64,000 nt of DNA, taken from assembly GCF_014635705.1 (NCBI RefSeq), contig NZ_BMDI01000002.1:1-64000 (forward strand), written 5' to 3'. Made by a program: the position numbers and the translations under genes. The notes under the pieces are model-generated. The model was not told the origin of the DNA, did not search any database, and worked only from the letters and a program-made list of their open reading frames with translations. The stretch is from Oxalicibacterium faecigallinarum. Lineage in GTDB: Bacteria; Pseudomonadota; Gammaproteobacteria; Burkholderiales; Burkholderiaceae_D. How positions within the stretch are numbered: position 1 is the first letter of the stretch; each line of letters begins with the position of its first letter. Positions 1 to 9,140 of the stretch are shown one piece after another.

Positions 1-104
1 TTCAGCTGATCAACCCGATCGCAATGGAAGAAGGTCTGCGTTTCGCAATCCGTGAAGGCGGTCGTACCGTCGGCGCTGGTGTTGTGGCCAAGATCATCGA
101 GTAA
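1..104 (+). CDS. tuf: Elongation factor Tu, C-terminal end (partial)
   Basis: The last 33 codons of EF-Tu enter from the left edge and stop at TAA 102-104. The visible residues include the conserved domain 3 ending ([11 protein letters not shown], then [11 protein letters not shown]). EF-Tu delivers aminoacyl-tRNA to the ribosome as a GTP complex. Its position directly before rpsJ is the usual betaproteobacterial arrangement, where the str operon (rpsL-rpsG-fusA-tuf) runs into rpsJ. Only the C-terminus is in the window, so the GTPase domain cannot be checked. Confidence 0.97.
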   Translation, partial: QLINPIAMEEGLRFAIREGGRTVGAGVVAKIIE

Positions 105-142
105 TTCGATTTGCAAGGCGGCAGCAATGCCGCACTTTATTG

Positions 143-163
143 CCGCGAGCAACGCGCTCGCGG
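143..163 (+). promoter_or_regulatory. Strong hairpin between tuf and rpsJ
   Basis: CCGCGAGC and GCTCGCGG form a perfect 8 bp stem with a 5 nt loop. The sequence TTCGCTCTTTT follows, just before the rpsJ ribosome binding site. The T-run is interrupted and 8 nt downstream, so this is more likely a partial terminator, attenuator or processing hairpin than a full stop. The structure is seen directly; the role is inferred. Confidence 0.45.
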
Positions 164-185
164 TTCGCTCTTTTAAGGAATAAAC

Positions 186-518
186 ATGTCGACCGCACCA
201 AAGTCTGCTCCAAACCAGAAAATCCGTATCCGCCTGAAAGCATTCGACTACCGTCTGATCGATCAGTCGGCACTCGAAATCGTTGATACCGCCAAGCGTA
301 CCGGCGCTGTTGTCAAGGGCCCTGTTCCTCTGCCAACCCGCATTCAGCGTTACGACGTTCTGCGTTCGCCGCACGTCAACAAGACTTCGCGCGATCAGTT
401 CGAAATCCGCACGCACGTTCGCCTGATGGATATCGTTGATCCAACCGACAAGACTGTTGACGCTTTGATGAAACTCGATCTGCCAGCTGGCGTCGACGTC
501 GAAATCAAATTGCAGTAA
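186..518 (+). CDS. rpsJ: 30S ribosomal protein S10
   Basis: S10 is a 30S head protein that also works in transcription antitermination as NusE. The 110-residue product carries the typical core ([15 protein letters not shown]; the segment [10 protein letters not shown]) and the conserved end. It is a few residues longer than the usual 103 because of an N-terminal MSTAPKSA stretch. No other ATG is available before the conserved core, and AAGGAATAAAC precedes this ATG. It sits 81 bp after tuf and is followed by a terminator-like hairpin. It therefore appears to be transcribed with the str operon rather than with rplC. Confidence 0.98.
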   Translation: MSTAPKSAPNQKIRIRLKAFDYRLIDQSALEIVDTAKRTGAVVKGPVPLPTRIQRYDVLRSPHVNKTSRDQFEIRTHVRLMDIVDPTDKTVDALMKLDLPAGVDVEIKLQ

Positions 519-525
519 TTGACAA

Positions 526-559
526 TGCCTGCATGGCCGAAAGGCAACGCAGGCGTTTT
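526..559 (+). terminator. Terminator-like hairpin after rpsJ
   Basis: An outer stem TGCCTGC/GCAGGC encloses an inner GCC-GAAA-GGC tetraloop hairpin (536-545). GTTTTC follows. It would end, or weaken, transcription running through from tuf-rpsJ. The T-run is short, so termination may be incomplete. Confidence 0.6.
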
Positions 560-591
560 CAGCGCGGAAACAACAAGTTTCTGATTGTTGG

Positions 592-620
592 TTGTAAGAG
601 CTTGATTCCCGCGTTATAAT
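592..620 (+). promoter_or_regulatory. Sigma-70 promoter for the rplC operon
   Basis: TTGTAA at 592-597 and a perfect TATAAT at 615-620 are separated by 17 bp. The expected start near 627 gives a leader of about 100 nt before rplC. It lies directly after the terminator-like hairpin, so the S10 cluster seems to have its own promoter inside the gap between rpsJ and rplC, unlike the E. coli order where it precedes rpsJ. Confidence 0.7.
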
Positions 621-632
621 TTTCGGCTTCGT

Positions 633-715
633 CAAGGATTCCGTTTTTGGAGTCCTTGCGGCGCTTGCAGTTCCTGTAGTTTCAAATACATCAGCCCCGC
701 CCAATCGTAGGTGGG
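633..715 (+). promoter_or_regulatory. Structured 5' leader of rplC
   Basis: Two hairpins can be drawn. CAAGGATTCC pairs with GGAGTCCTTG (633-658, 10 bp with one G-U, loop GTTTTT). CCCGCC pairs with GGTGGG (696-715) immediately upstream of the rplC ribosome binding site. In E. coli the S10 leader is the target of L4 autoregulation. Whether this unrelated leader is regulated is inference only. Confidence 0.4.
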
Positions 716-727
716 AATGGAGAAAAA

Positions 728-1390
728 ATGAACCAAAACCAAGGCCTCTTGGGTCGCAAGGTTGGTATGATGCGCATCTTCACGGATGACGGGGATTCGA
801 TCCCTGTGACCGTGCTCGACGTGTCAAACAACCGTGTGACGCAAATCAAAACGCCTGACACCGATGGTTATTCGGCTGTCCAGGTCGCATTCGGCTCCCG
901 CCGTGCGTCCCGTGTCAACAAGGCTGCTGCCGGGCATTTCGCCAAGGCAGGTGTCGAAGCTGGCACGATGCTCAAAGAATTCCGTATCGCTGCTGACGCT
1001 GCTTCCGAGTTGAAGGTTGGTGATGTTCTGCCAGTCAGCTTGTTCGAAGTCGGTCAGAAGGTCGACGTGCAAGGCGTGTCGATCGGTAAAGGCTATGCCG
1101 GTACCATCAAGCGTTACAACTTCGCTTCCGGTCGGCAAACGCACGGTAACTCGCGCTCCCACAATGTTCCAGGCTCCATCGGTATGGCGCAGGATCCGGG
1201 TCGTGTTTTTCCTGGTAAGCGCATGACGGGTCATCTGGGTGATGTCACCTGCACCACGCAAAACCTCGAAATCGCACGCATTGACGCTGAGCGTCAGTTG
1301 CTGTTGGTTAAAGGCGCTGTTCCTGGTGCGAAAAACGGTCAGGTTGTTGTATCGCCGGCTGTTAAAGTCAAAGCAAAGAAGGGGGCTTAA
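728..1390 (+). CDS. rplC: 50S ribosomal protein L3
   Basis: L3 is an early-assembling 50S protein whose long loop reaches the peptidyl transferase centre. The 220-residue product has the N-terminal [14 protein letters not shown] signature, the loop segment [16 protein letters not shown] around residues 138-153, and [11 protein letters not shown]. The start follows GGAGAAAAA. It is the first gene after the internal promoter at 592-620 and is followed 3 bp later by rplD. The loop contains the glutamine that is methylated by PrmB in other bacteria. Confidence 0.98.
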   Translation: MNQNQGLLGRKVGMMRIFTDDGDSIPVTVLDVSNNRVTQIKTPDTDGYSAVQVAFGSRRASRVNKAAAGHFAKAGVEAGTMLKEFRIAADAASELKVGDVLPVSLFEVGQKVDVQGVSIGKGYAGTIKRYNFASGRQTHGNSRSHNVPGSIGMAQDPGRVFPGKRMTGHLGDVTCTTQNLEIARIDAERQLLLVKGAVPGAKNGQVVVSPAVKVKAKKGA

Positions 1391-1393
1391 TTC

Positions 1394-2014
1394 ATGGAAC
1401 TCAAGCTCCTGAATGATCAAGGTCAAGCTGCATCGAACGTTGCTGCGCCGGATACCATTTTCGGTCGCGACTACAACGAAGCGCTGATCCATCAGATCGT
1501 TGTTGCCTATCAAGCCAATGCTCGCAGCGGTAATCGCAAGCAGAAGGATCGTGAGGAAGTTCACCACACGACAAAAAAACCATGGCGTCAAAAAGGTACG
1601 GGTCGTGCTCGTGCCGGTATGTCGTCGTCGCCTCTGTGGCGCGGTGGTGGTCGTATTTTCCCGAACTCGCCTGACGAAAACTTCTCGCACAAAGTCAACA
1701 AGAAGATGTATCGCGCAGGTGTCTGCTCGATTCTCTCGCAACTGGCTCGCGAAGACCGTCTCTCCGTCATCGAAGACCTGTCGGTAGAAGCGCCAAAGAC
1801 CAAGCTCTTGTCGCAAAAACTGAAAGGTATGGGTCTGGATTCCGTGTTGGTCATCACCGACAACCTGGATGAAAACCTGTTGTTGGCGTCCCGCAACCTG
1901 CCGAACGTGCTGGTTTGCGAGCCGCGTCACGCTGATCCTGTTTCGCTCGTGTTCTTCAAGAAAGTGCTGATCACGAAACCGGCATTGGCCAAGATTGAGG
2001 AGATGCTGGCATGA
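1394..2014 (+). CDS. rplD: 50S ribosomal protein L4
   Basis: L4 binds 23S rRNA domain I and lines the exit tunnel; in gammaproteobacteria it also represses its own operon. The 206-residue protein shows the tunnel-loop region [15 protein letters not shown] around residues 60-75, then SSPLWRGGG. The extended loop is the site of macrolide resistance changes in other species, and nothing unusual is seen in it. The stop overlaps the rplW start as ATGA, implying translational coupling. Confidence 0.98.
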   Translation: MELKLLNDQGQAASNVAAPDTIFGRDYNEALIHQIVVAYQANARSGNRKQKDREEVHHTTKKPWRQKGTGRARAGMSSSPLWRGGGRIFPNSPDENFSHKVNKKMYRAGVCSILSQLAREDRLSVIEDLSVEAPKTKLLSQKLKGMGLDSVLVITDNLDENLLLASRNLPNVLVCEPRHADPVSLVFFKKVLITKPALAKIEEMLA

Positions 2015-2328
2015 GCGCGATTCAGAAATTTAGCGAAGAGCGCTTGATGAAAGTGCTGCTGGCGCCGGTCATTTCCGAGAAGGCAACGTTTGTTGCCGAG
2101 AAAAACGAACAAGTCGTTTTCCTCGTCATGCCGGATGCAACTAAGCTGGAAGTCAAGGCTGCGGTCGAACTGCTGTTCAAGGTTGAAGTTGAATCTGTGC
2201 AAGTTGCAAACCGCCAAGGTAAGCAAAAGCGCTCGGGTCGTTTCAGTGGTCGTCGTAACCACACCCGTCGTGCTTTCGTGAGCCTCAAGCCTGGCCAGGA
2301 AATCAATTTCACCGAGGAGGCTAAATAA
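2011..2328 (+). CDS. rplW: 50S ribosomal protein L23
   Basis: L23 sits at the exit of the peptide tunnel and is the docking site for trigger factor and SRP. The 105-residue product is of normal length. It has the typical N-terminal motif [15 protein letters not shown] and a basic C-terminal half with [11 protein letters not shown]. It starts inside the last codon of rplD and its TAA shares one base with the rplB ATG (TAATG). The compact packing indicates a single mRNA. Confidence 0.98.
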   Translation: MSAIQKFSEERLMKVLLAPVISEKATFVAEKNEQVVFLVMPDATKLEVKAAVELLFKVEVESVQVANRQGKQKRSGRFSGRRNHTRRAFVSLKPGQEINFTEEAK

Positions 2329-3155
2329 TGGCACTCGTTAAAGTCAAGCCGACCTCGCCTGGTCGTCGTGGCATGGTCAAGGTCGTTAATAACGATCTGT
2401 ACAAAGGCCGCCCATTTGCAGGCTTGCTCGAAAAGAAATCGAAAACGGCCGGTCGTAACAACAACGGCCATATCACCACCCGCCATATCGGTGGTGGTCA
2501 CAAGCATCACTATCGCGTGATCGATTTCAAACGCAACAAGGATGGCATTCCTGCGAAAGTGGAGCGTATCGAATACGATCCAAACCGCACGGCAAACATT
2601 GCGTTGCTGTTGTACGCGGATGGTGAGCGTCGTTACATCATCGCAACCAAAGGTTTGGCGGTTGGCGATCAACTGTTGAGCGGTTCGGAAGCGCCGATCA
2701 AACCAGGTAATGCACTGCCAATTCGCAACATTCCTGTTGGTACGACCATTCACTGCATCGAAATGCTGCCTGGCAAAGGCGCGCAAATCGCCCGTACTGC
2801 AGGTGCTGGCGTTGTGTTGATGGCGCGTGAAGGTACCTACGCTCAGGTTCGTCTGCGTTCGGGTGAAGTGCGTCGCATCCACGTTGAATGCCGTGCAACG
2901 GTTGGTGAAGTCGGTAACGCCGAGCACAGCCTGCGTAAAATCGGTAAGGCTGGTGCAATGCGCTGGCGCGGTGTTCGTCCTACCGTTCGCGGTGTGGTCA
3001 TGAACCCTGTTGATCACCCACATGGTGGTGGTGAAGGTAAAACGGCGGCAGGTCGTCACCCAGTATCTCCGTGGGGCCAGCAGACCAAAGGCAAGAAGAC
3101 GCGCAGCAACAAGCGTACGACTTCCATGATCGTCTCGCGCCGCGGCAAGAAATAA
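2328..3155 (+). CDS. rplB: 50S ribosomal protein L2
   Basis: L2 is needed for subunit association and peptidyl transferase activity. The 275-residue protein has the expected RNA-binding N-terminal part and the highly conserved C-terminal segment [15 protein letters not shown] around residues 225-239, with the essential histidine region, followed by the basic tail ending in SRRGKK. It overlaps rplW by one base and precedes rpsS by 10 bp. Confidence 0.98.
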   Translation: MALVKVKPTSPGRRGMVKVVNNDLYKGRPFAGLLEKKSKTAGRNNNGHITTRHIGGGHKHHYRVIDFKRNKDGIPAKVERIEYDPNRTANIALLLYADGERRYIIATKGLAVGDQLLSGSEAPIKPGNALPIRNIPVGTTIHCIEMLPGKGAQIARTAGAGVVLMAREGTYAQVRLRSGEVRRIHVECRATVGEVGNAEHSLRKIGKAGAMRWRGVRPTVRGVVMNPVDHPHGGGEGKTAAGRHPVSPWGQQTKGKKTRSNKRTTSMIVSRRGKK

Positions 3156-3165
3156 GGGATAAGAC

Positions 3166-3441
3166 ATGACACGTTCATTGAAAAAAGGGCCGTTTTGCGA
3201 TGCCCACCTGGTGAAAAAAGTCGAAGCCGCGCAAGCGACCAAAGACAAAAAGCCAATCAAAACCTGGTCCCGTCGTTCGACCATCATGCCTGACTTCATC
3301 GGCCTGACGATCGCGGTGCATAACGGCAAGCAACACGTGCCGGTGTATGTTTCCGAGAACATGGTTGGTCACAAGCTTGGCGAATTCGCGCTGACCCGTA
3401 CGTTCAAGGGCCACGCTGCTGACAAGAAGGCTAAGAAATAA
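3166..3441 (+). CDS. rpsS: 30S ribosomal protein S19
   Basis: S19 is a 30S head protein next to S13, contacting the A-site finger and tRNA. The 91-residue product starts [10 protein letters not shown] and contains the conserved core [15 protein letters not shown] and [25 protein letters not shown] precedes the start. The stop shares one base with the rplV start (TAATG). Confidence 0.98.
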   Translation: MTRSLKKGPFCDAHLVKKVEAAQATKDKKPIKTWSRRSTIMPDFIGLTIAVHNGKQHVPVYVSENMVGHKLGEFALTRTFKGHAADKKAKK

Positions 3442-3770
3442 TGGAAACTAAAGCTATCCTCAAAGGCGTGCGCCTGTCGGATCAGAAAGGTCGCTTGATC
3501 GCCGATCTGATTCGCGGCAAGAAAGTCGATGCAGCTTTGAACATTTTGCAGTTCAGCCCTAAAAAAGGCGCTGCGATTGTCAAGAAGGTGCTGGAATCCG
3601 CTATCGCTAACGCAGAGCACAATGACGGTGCTGATATCGACGAACTGATCGTGAAAACGATCTACGTCGAAAAGGGCCCGATCCTCAAGCGCTTTACCGC
3701 GCGTGCAAAAGGTCGTGGTGATCGCATCTCTAAACAATCCTGTCACATCTACGTGACTGTCGGTAACTAA
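3441..3770 (+). CDS. rplV: 50S ribosomal protein L22
   Basis: L22 binds several 23S domains and its beta hairpin lines the exit tunnel. The 109-residue protein contains [16 protein letters not shown] and the C-terminal hairpin part [16 protein letters not shown], where macrolide-resistance changes occur in other species. The sequence here looks standard. It overlaps rpsS by one base and is followed by GGAG and rpsC. Confidence 0.98.
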   Translation: METKAILKGVRLSDQKGRLIADLIRGKKVDAALNILQFSPKKGAAIVKKVLESAIANAEHNDGADIDELIVKTIYVEKGPILKRFTARAKGRGDRISKQSCHIYVTVGN

Positions 3771-3779
3771 GGAGTCGCG

Positions 3780-4607
3780 ATGGGACAGAAGATTCATCCA
3801 ACCGGTTTCCGCCTCGCGGTTACGCGTAACTGGGGTTCGCGCTGGTACGCTGGCAATGGCAACTTTGCCAGCATGCTTGCTGAAGACCTCAAGGTTCGTG
3901 CTTACCTGAAAAAGAAACTGAAAAACGCATCTGTTGGTCGCGTCGTTATCGAGCGTCCTGCCAAGAACGCGCGCATCACGATTTACAGCTCGCGTCCAGG
4001 TGTTGTGATTGGTAAAAAAGGCGAAGACATCGAAGTGTTGAAGTCGGCGCTGACCAAGATGATGGGCGTGCCGGTGCACGTCAACATCGAAGAGATCCGC
4101 AAGCCGGAAACCGATGCGCAACTGATCGCCGATTCGATCGCGCAACAGCTCGAAAAACGTATCATGTTCCGCCGCGCCATGAAGCGCGCGATGCAGAACG
4201 CGATGCGTCTGGGCGCGCAAGGTATCAAGATCATGTCGTCCGGTCGTCTGAACGGTATCGAGATCGCCCGTACCGAGTGGTATCGTGAAGGTCGTGTGCC
4301 TCTGCACACCCTGCGCGCAGATATCGACTACGGTTTTGGCGAAGCAGAAACCACCTACGGCATCATCGGTATCAAGGTCTGGGTTTACAAAGGCGATCGC
4401 CTCGCAAGCGGCGAAGCTCCAGTCGTTGATGTTGCAGCTGATGATGACAAGAAACGTCGTGGCCCACGTCGTGACGATGGCAAGCCAAGCCGTCCACGTA
4501 CTGCACGTCCAGAAGGCGCAGCGCCAGGTGCTGCTCCTGCTGCCAAGCGTGTTCGTGCCAAGAAGCCGGACGCTGAAGGCGCAACGGCTGAGAAAGCAGG
4601 AGAATAA
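3780..4607 (+). CDS. rpsC: 30S ribosomal protein S3
   Basis: S3 lies at the mRNA entry pore and has helicase activity with S4 and S5. The KH domain GXXG loop is visible as [11 protein letters not shown] around residues 75-85. At 275 residues it is about 40 longer than the E. coli protein (233). The extra length is a low-complexity tail from about residue 212, rich in Lys, Arg, Ala and Pro ([14 protein letters not shown] and following). Such tails are common in Burkholderiales. The start follows AAGGAGTCGCG. Confidence 0.98.
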   Translation: MGQKIHPTGFRLAVTRNWGSRWYAGNGNFASMLAEDLKVRAYLKKKLKNASVGRVVIERPAKNARITIYSSRPGVVIGKKGEDIEVLKSALTKMMGVPVHVNIEEIRKPETDAQLIADSIAQQLEKRIMFRRAMKRAMQNAMRLGAQGIKIMSSGRLNGIEIARTEWYREGRVPLHTLRADIDYGFGEAETTYGIIGIKVWVYKGDRLASGEAPVVDVAADDDKKRRGPRRDDGKPSRPRTARPEGAAPGAAPAAKRVRAKKPDAEGATAEKAGE

Positions 4608-4609
4608 TC

Positions 4610-5029
4610 ATGCTGCAACCAGCACGCAGAAAATATCGTAAAGAGCAAAAAGGCCGTAATACCGGTATTTCGCATGGCACCGGCACCGCTGTGTCGTTCG
4701 GCGAATTCGGTCTGAAAGCAGTTGGCCGTGGTCGTATCACCGCACGTCAGATTGAAGCTGCACGTCGTGCGATGACGCGTCACATCAAACGTGGCGGCCG
4801 TATCTGGATCCGTATTTTCCCGGATAAGCCAATTTCGAATAAACCTGCTGAAGTCCGTATGGGTAACGGTAAAGGTAATCCGGAATACTACGTTGCCGAG
4901 ATTCGTCCAGGCAAAATGTTGTACGAGATGGATGGTGTGGATGAAAGCTTGGCGCGTGAAGCGTTCCGCTTGGCTGCAGCGAAGCTGCCTTTGCCTACCA
5001 CGTTCGTTGTCCGTCAAGTCGGCCAATAA
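4610..5029 (+). CDS. rplP: 50S ribosomal protein L16
   Basis: L16 organises the A-site tRNA pocket and peptidyl transferase centre. The 139-residue product starts [16 protein letters not shown], then shows [15 protein letters not shown] and [18 protein letters not shown], which contains the arginine hydroxylated by YcfD in some bacteria. It begins 2 bp after the rpsC stop, with GGAG inside the rpsC end as ribosome binding site. Confidence 0.98.
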   Translation: MLQPARRKYRKEQKGRNTGISHGTGTAVSFGEFGLKAVGRGRITARQIEAARRAMTRHIKRGGRIWIRIFPDKPISNKPAEVRMGNGKGNPEYYVAEIRPGKMLYEMDGVDESLAREAFRLAAAKLPLPTTFVVRQVGQ

Positions 5030-5041
5030 TAAGGGGCTAAC

Positions 5042-5233
5042 ATGAAAGCATCTGAACTGAAAGACAAAGACCAAGCGGCTTTGACCAAGGAACTGAACGA
5101 TCTGCTCAAGGCGCAGTTCGGTCTGCGTATGCAGATCGCAACCCAGCAATTGAGCAACACCGCCCAGTTGAAGAAGGTACGTCGCGACATCGCACGTGTC
5201 AAAACGGTTATCAACCAGAAGGACGCCAAATAA
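5042..5233 (+). CDS. rpmC: 50S ribosomal protein L29
   Basis: L29 is a small two-helix protein beside L23 at the tunnel exit. The 63-residue protein is of normal size and begins [18 protein letters not shown]. It has the conserved [14 protein letters not shown] and [10 protein letters not shown] segments. AAGGGGCTAAC precedes the start, and the stop shares one base with rpsQ. Confidence 0.97.
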   Translation: MKASELKDKDQAALTKELNDLLKAQFGLRMQIATQQLSNTAQLKKVRRDIARVKTVINQKDAK

Positions 5234-5505
5234 TGAACGATCAGGCAAAACAAGCGCTCAAGCGTACGTTGATTGGCAAGGTTGTCTCCGACAAGATGGA
5301 TAAAACCGTCACCGTGCTGATCGAGCGTCACGTCAAGCATCCGCTGTATGGCAAGATCATCGTGCGTTCGAACAAGTATCACGCACATGACGAGGCAAAT
5401 CAGGCCAAGGAAGGCGACACCGTCGAAATTCAAGAAGGTCGTCCGATTTCCAAAACCAAGGCTTGGACCGTGACTCGTGTTGTACAGGTTGCACAAGTAG
5501 TTTAA
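5233..5505 (+). CDS. rpsQ: 30S ribosomal protein S17
   Basis: S17 is a primary 16S-binding protein with an OB fold. The 90-residue protein contains [16 protein letters not shown] and [15 protein letters not shown], both diagnostic. It is the last gene before a 216 bp gap that holds a hairpin and a promoter-like sequence. It therefore appears to end the S10 segment. Confidence 0.98.
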   Translation: MNDQAKQALKRTLIGKVVSDKMDKTVTVLIERHVKHPLYGKIIVRSNKYHAHDEANQAKEGDTVEIQEGRPISKTKAWTVTRVVQVAQVV

Positions 5506-5512
5506 TTAGTTG

Positions 5513-5550
5513 TTGCAAGCCCGCCGTTTGTCGTACATAATGGCGGGCTT
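5513..5550 (+). promoter_or_regulatory. Overlapping hairpin and promoter before rplN
   Basis: AAGCCCGCC (5517-5525) and GGCGGGCTT (5542-5550) form a perfect 9 bp stem. Overlapping it, TTGCAA (5513-5518) and CATAAT (5536-5541) are spaced by exactly 17 bp, so the -10 lies in the hairpin loop. The start would be near 5548, leaving a leader of about 170 nt before rplN. The hairpin lacks a good T-run. Likely this is the spc operon promoter with an attenuating hairpin on the incoming S10 transcript. Confidence 0.6.
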
Positions 5551-5721
5551 CGTTCCTGCAAAATATCGCAGGAAAAGCAGTAAAGTTAGTGCCGAAGAGT
5601 TGTACTAATCGAAGTTTTGAAAAACGTCCACCTCATCAGCCCGTCTGCGGGTTGCCGAGACCAAGACTGACCGCGACGACGCATCGTGCGCAAAGCGGGT
5701 TAAGTTGGGAAAGAAAATACT

Positions 5722-6090
5722 ATGATTCAAACTGAAAGCCGGCTCGAAGTAGCCGACAACACGGGCGCTCGTGAAGTCCTGTGCATCAAGGTGCTCGGCG
5801 GCTCCAAGCGTCGTTATGCAAGCATCGGTGATGTGATCAAGGTCACGGTCAAGGTTGCTGCGCCACGTGGTCGCGTGAAAAAGGGCGAAATCTATAACGC
5901 AGTTGTTGTGCGTACTGCCAAAGGTGTTCGTCGTCAAGATGGCTCGCTGGTCAAGTTCGACGGCAATGCGGCAGTTTTGCTGAATGCAAAGCTGGAGCCA
6001 ATTGGTACGCGTATTTTTGGACCGGTTACACGTGAGCTGCGCACCGAGCGCTTCATGAAAATCGTTTCTCTCGCGCCTGAAGTTCTGTAA
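5722..6090 (+). CDS. rplN: 50S ribosomal protein L14
   Basis: L14 forms intersubunit bridges and is the binding site of RsfS. The 122-residue product starts [19 protein letters not shown] and carries [11 protein letters not shown] and [16 protein letters not shown]. It opens the spc segment after a 216 bp gap containing a promoter-like sequence. The rest of that gap (about 5551-5721) shows only a small stem CCCG-TCTG-CGGG. Confidence 0.98.
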   Translation: MIQTESRLEVADNTGAREVLCIKVLGGSKRRYASIGDVIKVTVKVAAPRGRVKKGEIYNAVVVRTAKGVRRQDGSLVKFDGNAAVLLNAKLEPIGTRIFGPVTRELRTERFMKIVSLAPEVL

Positions 6091-6099
6091 GGAGTCGTG

Positions 6100-6414
6100 A
6101 TGGATAAGATTCGTAAAAGCGACGAAGTCATTGTGCTGACCGGCAAAGATAAAGGTAAGCGCGGTGTCGTGCAGCGTCGTGTGGACGCTAATTACCTGGT
6201 TGTCGAAGGCGTGAATGTTGCTAAAAAAGCGACCAAGCCTAATCCGATGACGGGTGCAACCGGCGGCATCGTCGATAAGTTGATGCCAATTCATGTGTCG
6301 AACGTTGCATTGTTTAATGCGGCAACCGGCAAGGCAGATCGCGTTGGCTTCAAAGATGTGGACGGTAAAAAAGTCCGCGTTTTCAAGTCGAACGGCGAAG
6401 TTGTAAAGGGTTAA
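6100..6414 (+). CDS. rplX: 50S ribosomal protein L24
   Basis: L24 initiates 50S assembly and has a KOW motif, here [15 protein letters not shown] near the N-terminus. I start it at ATG 6100 (MDKIRKSDE), 104 residues, because GGAG lies at 6091-6094. The in-frame GTG directly before it would only add one residue. It is 9 bp after rplN and 6 bp before rplE. Confidence 0.97.
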   Translation: MDKIRKSDEVIVLTGKDKGKRGVVQRRVDANYLVVEGVNVAKKATKPNPMTGATGGIVDKLMPIHVSNVALFNAATGKADRVGFKDVDGKKVRVFKSNGEVVKG

Positions 6415-6420
6415 GAGATC

Positions 6421-6960
6421 ATGGCCCGTCTCCAAGAATTCTATAAAGAAAAAGTCGTTGCCGACCTGACGTCGAAGTTCGCGTACAAGTCGCCGATGGA
6501 AGTGCCGCGTCTGTTGAAGATCACCCTGAACATGGGTCTGTCGGAAGCAGTTGCTGACAAAAAAGTAATCGAGCATGCAGTTGGTGATCTGACCAAGATC
6601 GCTGGCCAAAAGCCGGTCGTGACCAAGGCGCGTAAAGCAATCGCGGGTTTTAAAATCCGTGAAGGTTACCCAATCGGTTGCATGGTTACCTTGCGCGGTG
6701 CGCAGATGTATGAATTCCTTGATCGTCTGGTTACGGTTGCGCTGCCTCGCGTGCGCGATTTCCGTGGCGTGTCGGGCAAGGCATTCGATGGTCGTGGTAA
6801 CTACAACATCGGTGTGAAAGAGCAGATCATTTTCCCCGAGATCGAGTACGACAAGATTGATGCGCTGCGTGGTATGAACATTTCTATCACGACGACCGCA
6901 AAGACCGACGAAGAAGCAAAAGCGCTTCTCGCCGCATTTAAATTCCCGTTCAGAAACTGA
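6421..6960 (+). CDS. rplE: 50S ribosomal protein L5
   Basis: L5 binds 5S rRNA in the central protuberance. The 179-residue protein is full length, with [38 protein letters not shown] and [19 protein letters not shown] as hallmark segments. It lies between rplX and rpsN with spacings of 6 and 7 bp, in the standard spc order. Confidence 0.98.
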   Translation: MARLQEFYKEKVVADLTSKFAYKSPMEVPRLLKITLNMGLSEAVADKKVIEHAVGDLTKIAGQKPVVTKARKAIAGFKIREGYPIGCMVTLRGAQMYEFLDRLVTVALPRVRDFRGVSGKAFDGRGNYNIGVKEQIIFPEIEYDKIDALRGMNISITTTAKTDEEAKALLAAFKFPFRN

Positions 6961-6967
6961 GGTTGCC

Positions 6968-7273
6968 ATGGCAAAACTGGCGCTGATTAACCGTGAACAA
7001 AAGCGTGCAAACCTGGTGAAGAAATACGCCGGCAAGCGCGCTGAGTTGAAGGCAATCATTGATGACCAATCGAAGTCGGAAGAAGAGCGTTACGAAGCAC
7101 GTCTGAAATTGCAGGCGCTGCCACGTAACTCGAATCCAACGCGTCAACGTAATCGTTGCGCATTGACCGGTCGTCCACGTGGCACTTTCCGCAAGTTCGG
7201 TCTGGGCCGTATTAAGCTCCGCGAAACCGCCATGCGTGGCGAGATTCCGGGTATGACTAAAGCCAGCTGGTAA
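6968..7273 (+). CDS. rpsN: 30S ribosomal protein S14
   Basis: S14 is a 30S head protein near S3, S10 and S19. The 101-residue sequence is the long, zinc-independent type. It has the conserved C-terminal block [19 protein letters not shown], but the Cys-x2-Cys pairs of the zinc-binding short form are absent. GAGGTTGCC precedes the start. Confidence 0.97.
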   Translation: MAKLALINREQKRANLVKKYAGKRAELKAIIDDQSKSEEERYEARLKLQALPRNSNPTRQRNRCALTGRPRGTFRKFGLGRIKLRETAMRGEIPGMTKASW

Positions 7274-7287
7274 TAGGAGAATAAGCA

Positions 7288-7683
7288 ATGAGTATGAGCG
7301 ATCCTATCGCCGATATGCTGACCCGTATCCGCAATGCGCAAGTCGTGCAAAAGACTTCGGTGGCCATGCCATCGTCCAAGGTCAAAGTCGCGATCGCGAA
7401 TGTTTTGCGTGACGAAGGTTACATTGAAGATTTCGCCGTGACGGAAGACGCAGGCAAAGCCGAACTGAAAATCGGTCTGAAATATTATGCCGGCCGTCCA
7501 GTCATCGAACGCCTCGAGCGCGTGTCCCGTCCAGGGCTGCGCATCTACAAAGGCAAGGATGAAATTCCAAACGTCATGAACGGCTTGGGCGTGGCCATTG
7601 TGTCGACCCCAAAAGGCGTCATGACTGATCGCAAAGCGCGCGCTACCGGTGTCGGTGGTGAAGTGATTTGCTACGTCGCCTAA
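7288..7683 (+). CDS. rpsH: 30S ribosomal protein S8
   Basis: S8 binds the central 16S domain and, in E. coli, represses the spc operon at the L5 gene. The 131-residue product begins [18 protein letters not shown] and ends with the conserved [18 protein letters not shown] region. AGGAGAATAAGC provides a good ribosome binding site. Confidence 0.98.
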   Translation: MSMSDPIADMLTRIRNAQVVQKTSVAMPSSKVKVAIANVLRDEGYIEDFAVTEDAGKAELKIGLKYYAGRPVIERLERVSRPGLRIYKGKDEIPNVMNGLGVAIVSTPKGVMTDRKARATGVGGEVICYVA

Positions 7684-7693
7684 GGAGTGCAAG

Positions 7694-8227
7694 ATGTCAC
7701 GTGTAGGTAAAATGCCGATTGCACTGCCAAGTGGCGCGGAAGCGACCATCAGCGCAGAGCAAATCACTGTGAAAGGTCCGCTGGGCTCGCTGACGCAAGC
7801 TCTGAGCGGTCTGGTCAAAATCGAAAACAACAACGGCACGCTGAATGTCAGCGCTGCTGATGATAGCCGCGAAGCTAACGCCATGTCCGGTACCATCCGC
7901 GCATTGGTTAACAACATGGTTAACGGCGTCACCAAAGGTTTCGAGAAAAAGCTGACTCTGGTTGGCGTGGGTTACCGTGCTGCAGCACAAGGCGACAAGC
8001 TGAATCTGTCCCTGGGCTTTTCGCATCCGGTTGTTCACCAGATGCCAGCGGGTGTCAAGGTTGAAACGCCAACGCAAACCGAGATCCTGATCAAAGGGAT
8101 CGATCGTCAGCGTGTTGGTCAGGTTGCAGCCGAAGTCCGCGCTTACCGCGCGCCTGAGCCATACAAAGGCAAGGGTGTTCGCTATGCGGATGAAGTGGTT
8201 GTTCTCAAAGAAACCAAGAAGAAGTAA
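7694..8227 (+). CDS. rplF: 50S ribosomal protein L6
   Basis: L6 sits near the sarcin-ricin loop and is important for factor binding. The 177-residue protein starts [12 protein letters not shown]. It has two repeated L6 domains, the second with [19 protein letters not shown] (written here [17 protein letters not shown]), the family signature. AAGGAGTGCAAG precedes the start. Confidence 0.98.
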   Translation: MSRVGKMPIALPSGAEATISAEQITVKGPLGSLTQALSGLVKIENNNGTLNVSAADDSREANAMSGTIRALVNNMVNGVTKGFEKKLTLVGVGYRAAAQGDKLNLSLGFSHPVVHQMPAGVKVETPTQTEILIKGIDRQRVGQVAAEVRAYRAPEPYKGKGVRYADEVVVLKETKKK

Positions 8228-8236
8228 GGGTTGACG

Positions 8237-8599
8237 ATGGATAAGAAACAATCACGTCTGCGCCGCGGTCGCCAAACTCGCGCGAAAATCGCCGAGCTGA
8301 AAGTGAATCGCCTGGCTGTGCATCGTACCAATCTGCACATTTACGCTACGGTTATCGGTCCGGATTCGAAAGTTCTGGCCTCGGCTTCGACGCTCGAAGC
8401 GGAAGTTCGTAAAGAACTGGCTGGTCAATCCGGTGCTGGCGGCAACGTTGCCGCAGCAACGCTGGTCGGTAAGCGTGTTGCAGAGAAAGCGTTGAAAGCA
8501 GGAGTTGCCGAAGTCGCGTTTGATCGCTCCGGTTTCCGTTATCACGGCCGCATCAAGGCAGTTGCAGAAGCTGCACGCGAAGCCGGTCTGAAGTTCTAA
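8237..8599 (+). CDS. rplR: 50S ribosomal protein L18
   Basis: L18 carries 5S rRNA into the 50S with L5. I choose ATG 8237 ([15 protein letters not shown]), giving 120 residues, close to the family norm, with TAAGGG upstream. The in-frame TTG at 8231 would add only two residues. The C-terminal signature [19 protein letters not shown] is present. Confidence 0.97.
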   Translation: MDKKQSRLRRGRQTRAKIAELKVNRLAVHRTNLHIYATVIGPDSKVLASASTLEAEVRKELAGQSGAGGNVAAATLVGKRVAEKALKAGVAEVAFDRSGFRYHGRIKAVAEAAREAGLKF

Positions 8600-8611
8600 G
8601 GAAGAATCGTC

Positions 8612-9130
8612 ATGGCAAAAATGCAATCGAAAATGCAAAGCGATAAGCCGGATGATGGCATGCGCGAAAAAATGATCGCGGTCAACCGTGTGACCAAAGT
8701 GGTCAAGGGTGGTCGTATCATGGGTTTCGCCGCATTGGCTGTTGTTGGTGATGGCGATGGCCGTATCGGCATGGGCAAAGGCAAATCGAAAGAAGTGCCA
8801 GTTGCTGTGCAAAAGGCAATGGAAGAAGCACGCCGCAAGATGATTAAAGTCACCTTGAAAAACGGCACGCTGCAACACACGGTAACCGGCAAACACGGCG
8901 CATCTTCCGTTCTGATGCTGCCAGCCAAAGACGGTACCGGTGTGATCGCGGGCGGTCCTATGCGCGCAATCTTTGAAGTAATGGGTGTAACGAACGTTGT
9001 GGCGAAATCCACCGGATCGACCAACCCTTACAACATGGTTCGTGCAACGCTGGACGGTTTGTCCAAAATGAATACGCCATCGGAAATTGCTGCCAAACGT
9101 GGCAAATCCGTTGAAGAAATCCTGGGCTAA
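8612..9130 (+). CDS. rpsE: 30S ribosomal protein S5
   Basis: S5 helps decoding accuracy and mRNA unwinding at the entry site. The 172-residue product shows the double-stranded RNA-binding-like N-domain with [20 protein letters not shown]. It also has [14 protein letters not shown] and the C-terminal [16 protein letters not shown]. It lies between rplR and rpmD in the standard order, with AAGGAAGAATCGTC before the start. Confidence 0.98.
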   Translation: MAKMQSKMQSDKPDDGMREKMIAVNRVTKVVKGGRIMGFAALAVVGDGDGRIGMGKGKSKEVPVAVQKAMEEARRKMIKVTLKNGTLQHTVTGKHGASSVLMLPAKDGTGVIAGGPMRAIFEVMGVTNVVAKSTGSTNPYNMVRATLDGLSKMNTPSEIAAKRGKSVEEILG

Positions 9131-9140
9131 GGTGAGCGCA

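Noticed and set aside
824-1930. Long open frame on the minus strand across rplC-rplD (368 codons)
   Set aside because: It lies wholly antisense to two unmistakable ribosomal protein genes, has no ribosome binding site and no recognisable family; its openness follows from codon bias of the real genes.
5605-7059. 484-codon minus-strand open frame opposite rplN-rplE
   Set aside because: Same reasoning: antisense shadow of four conserved genes; biased composition and no start signals.
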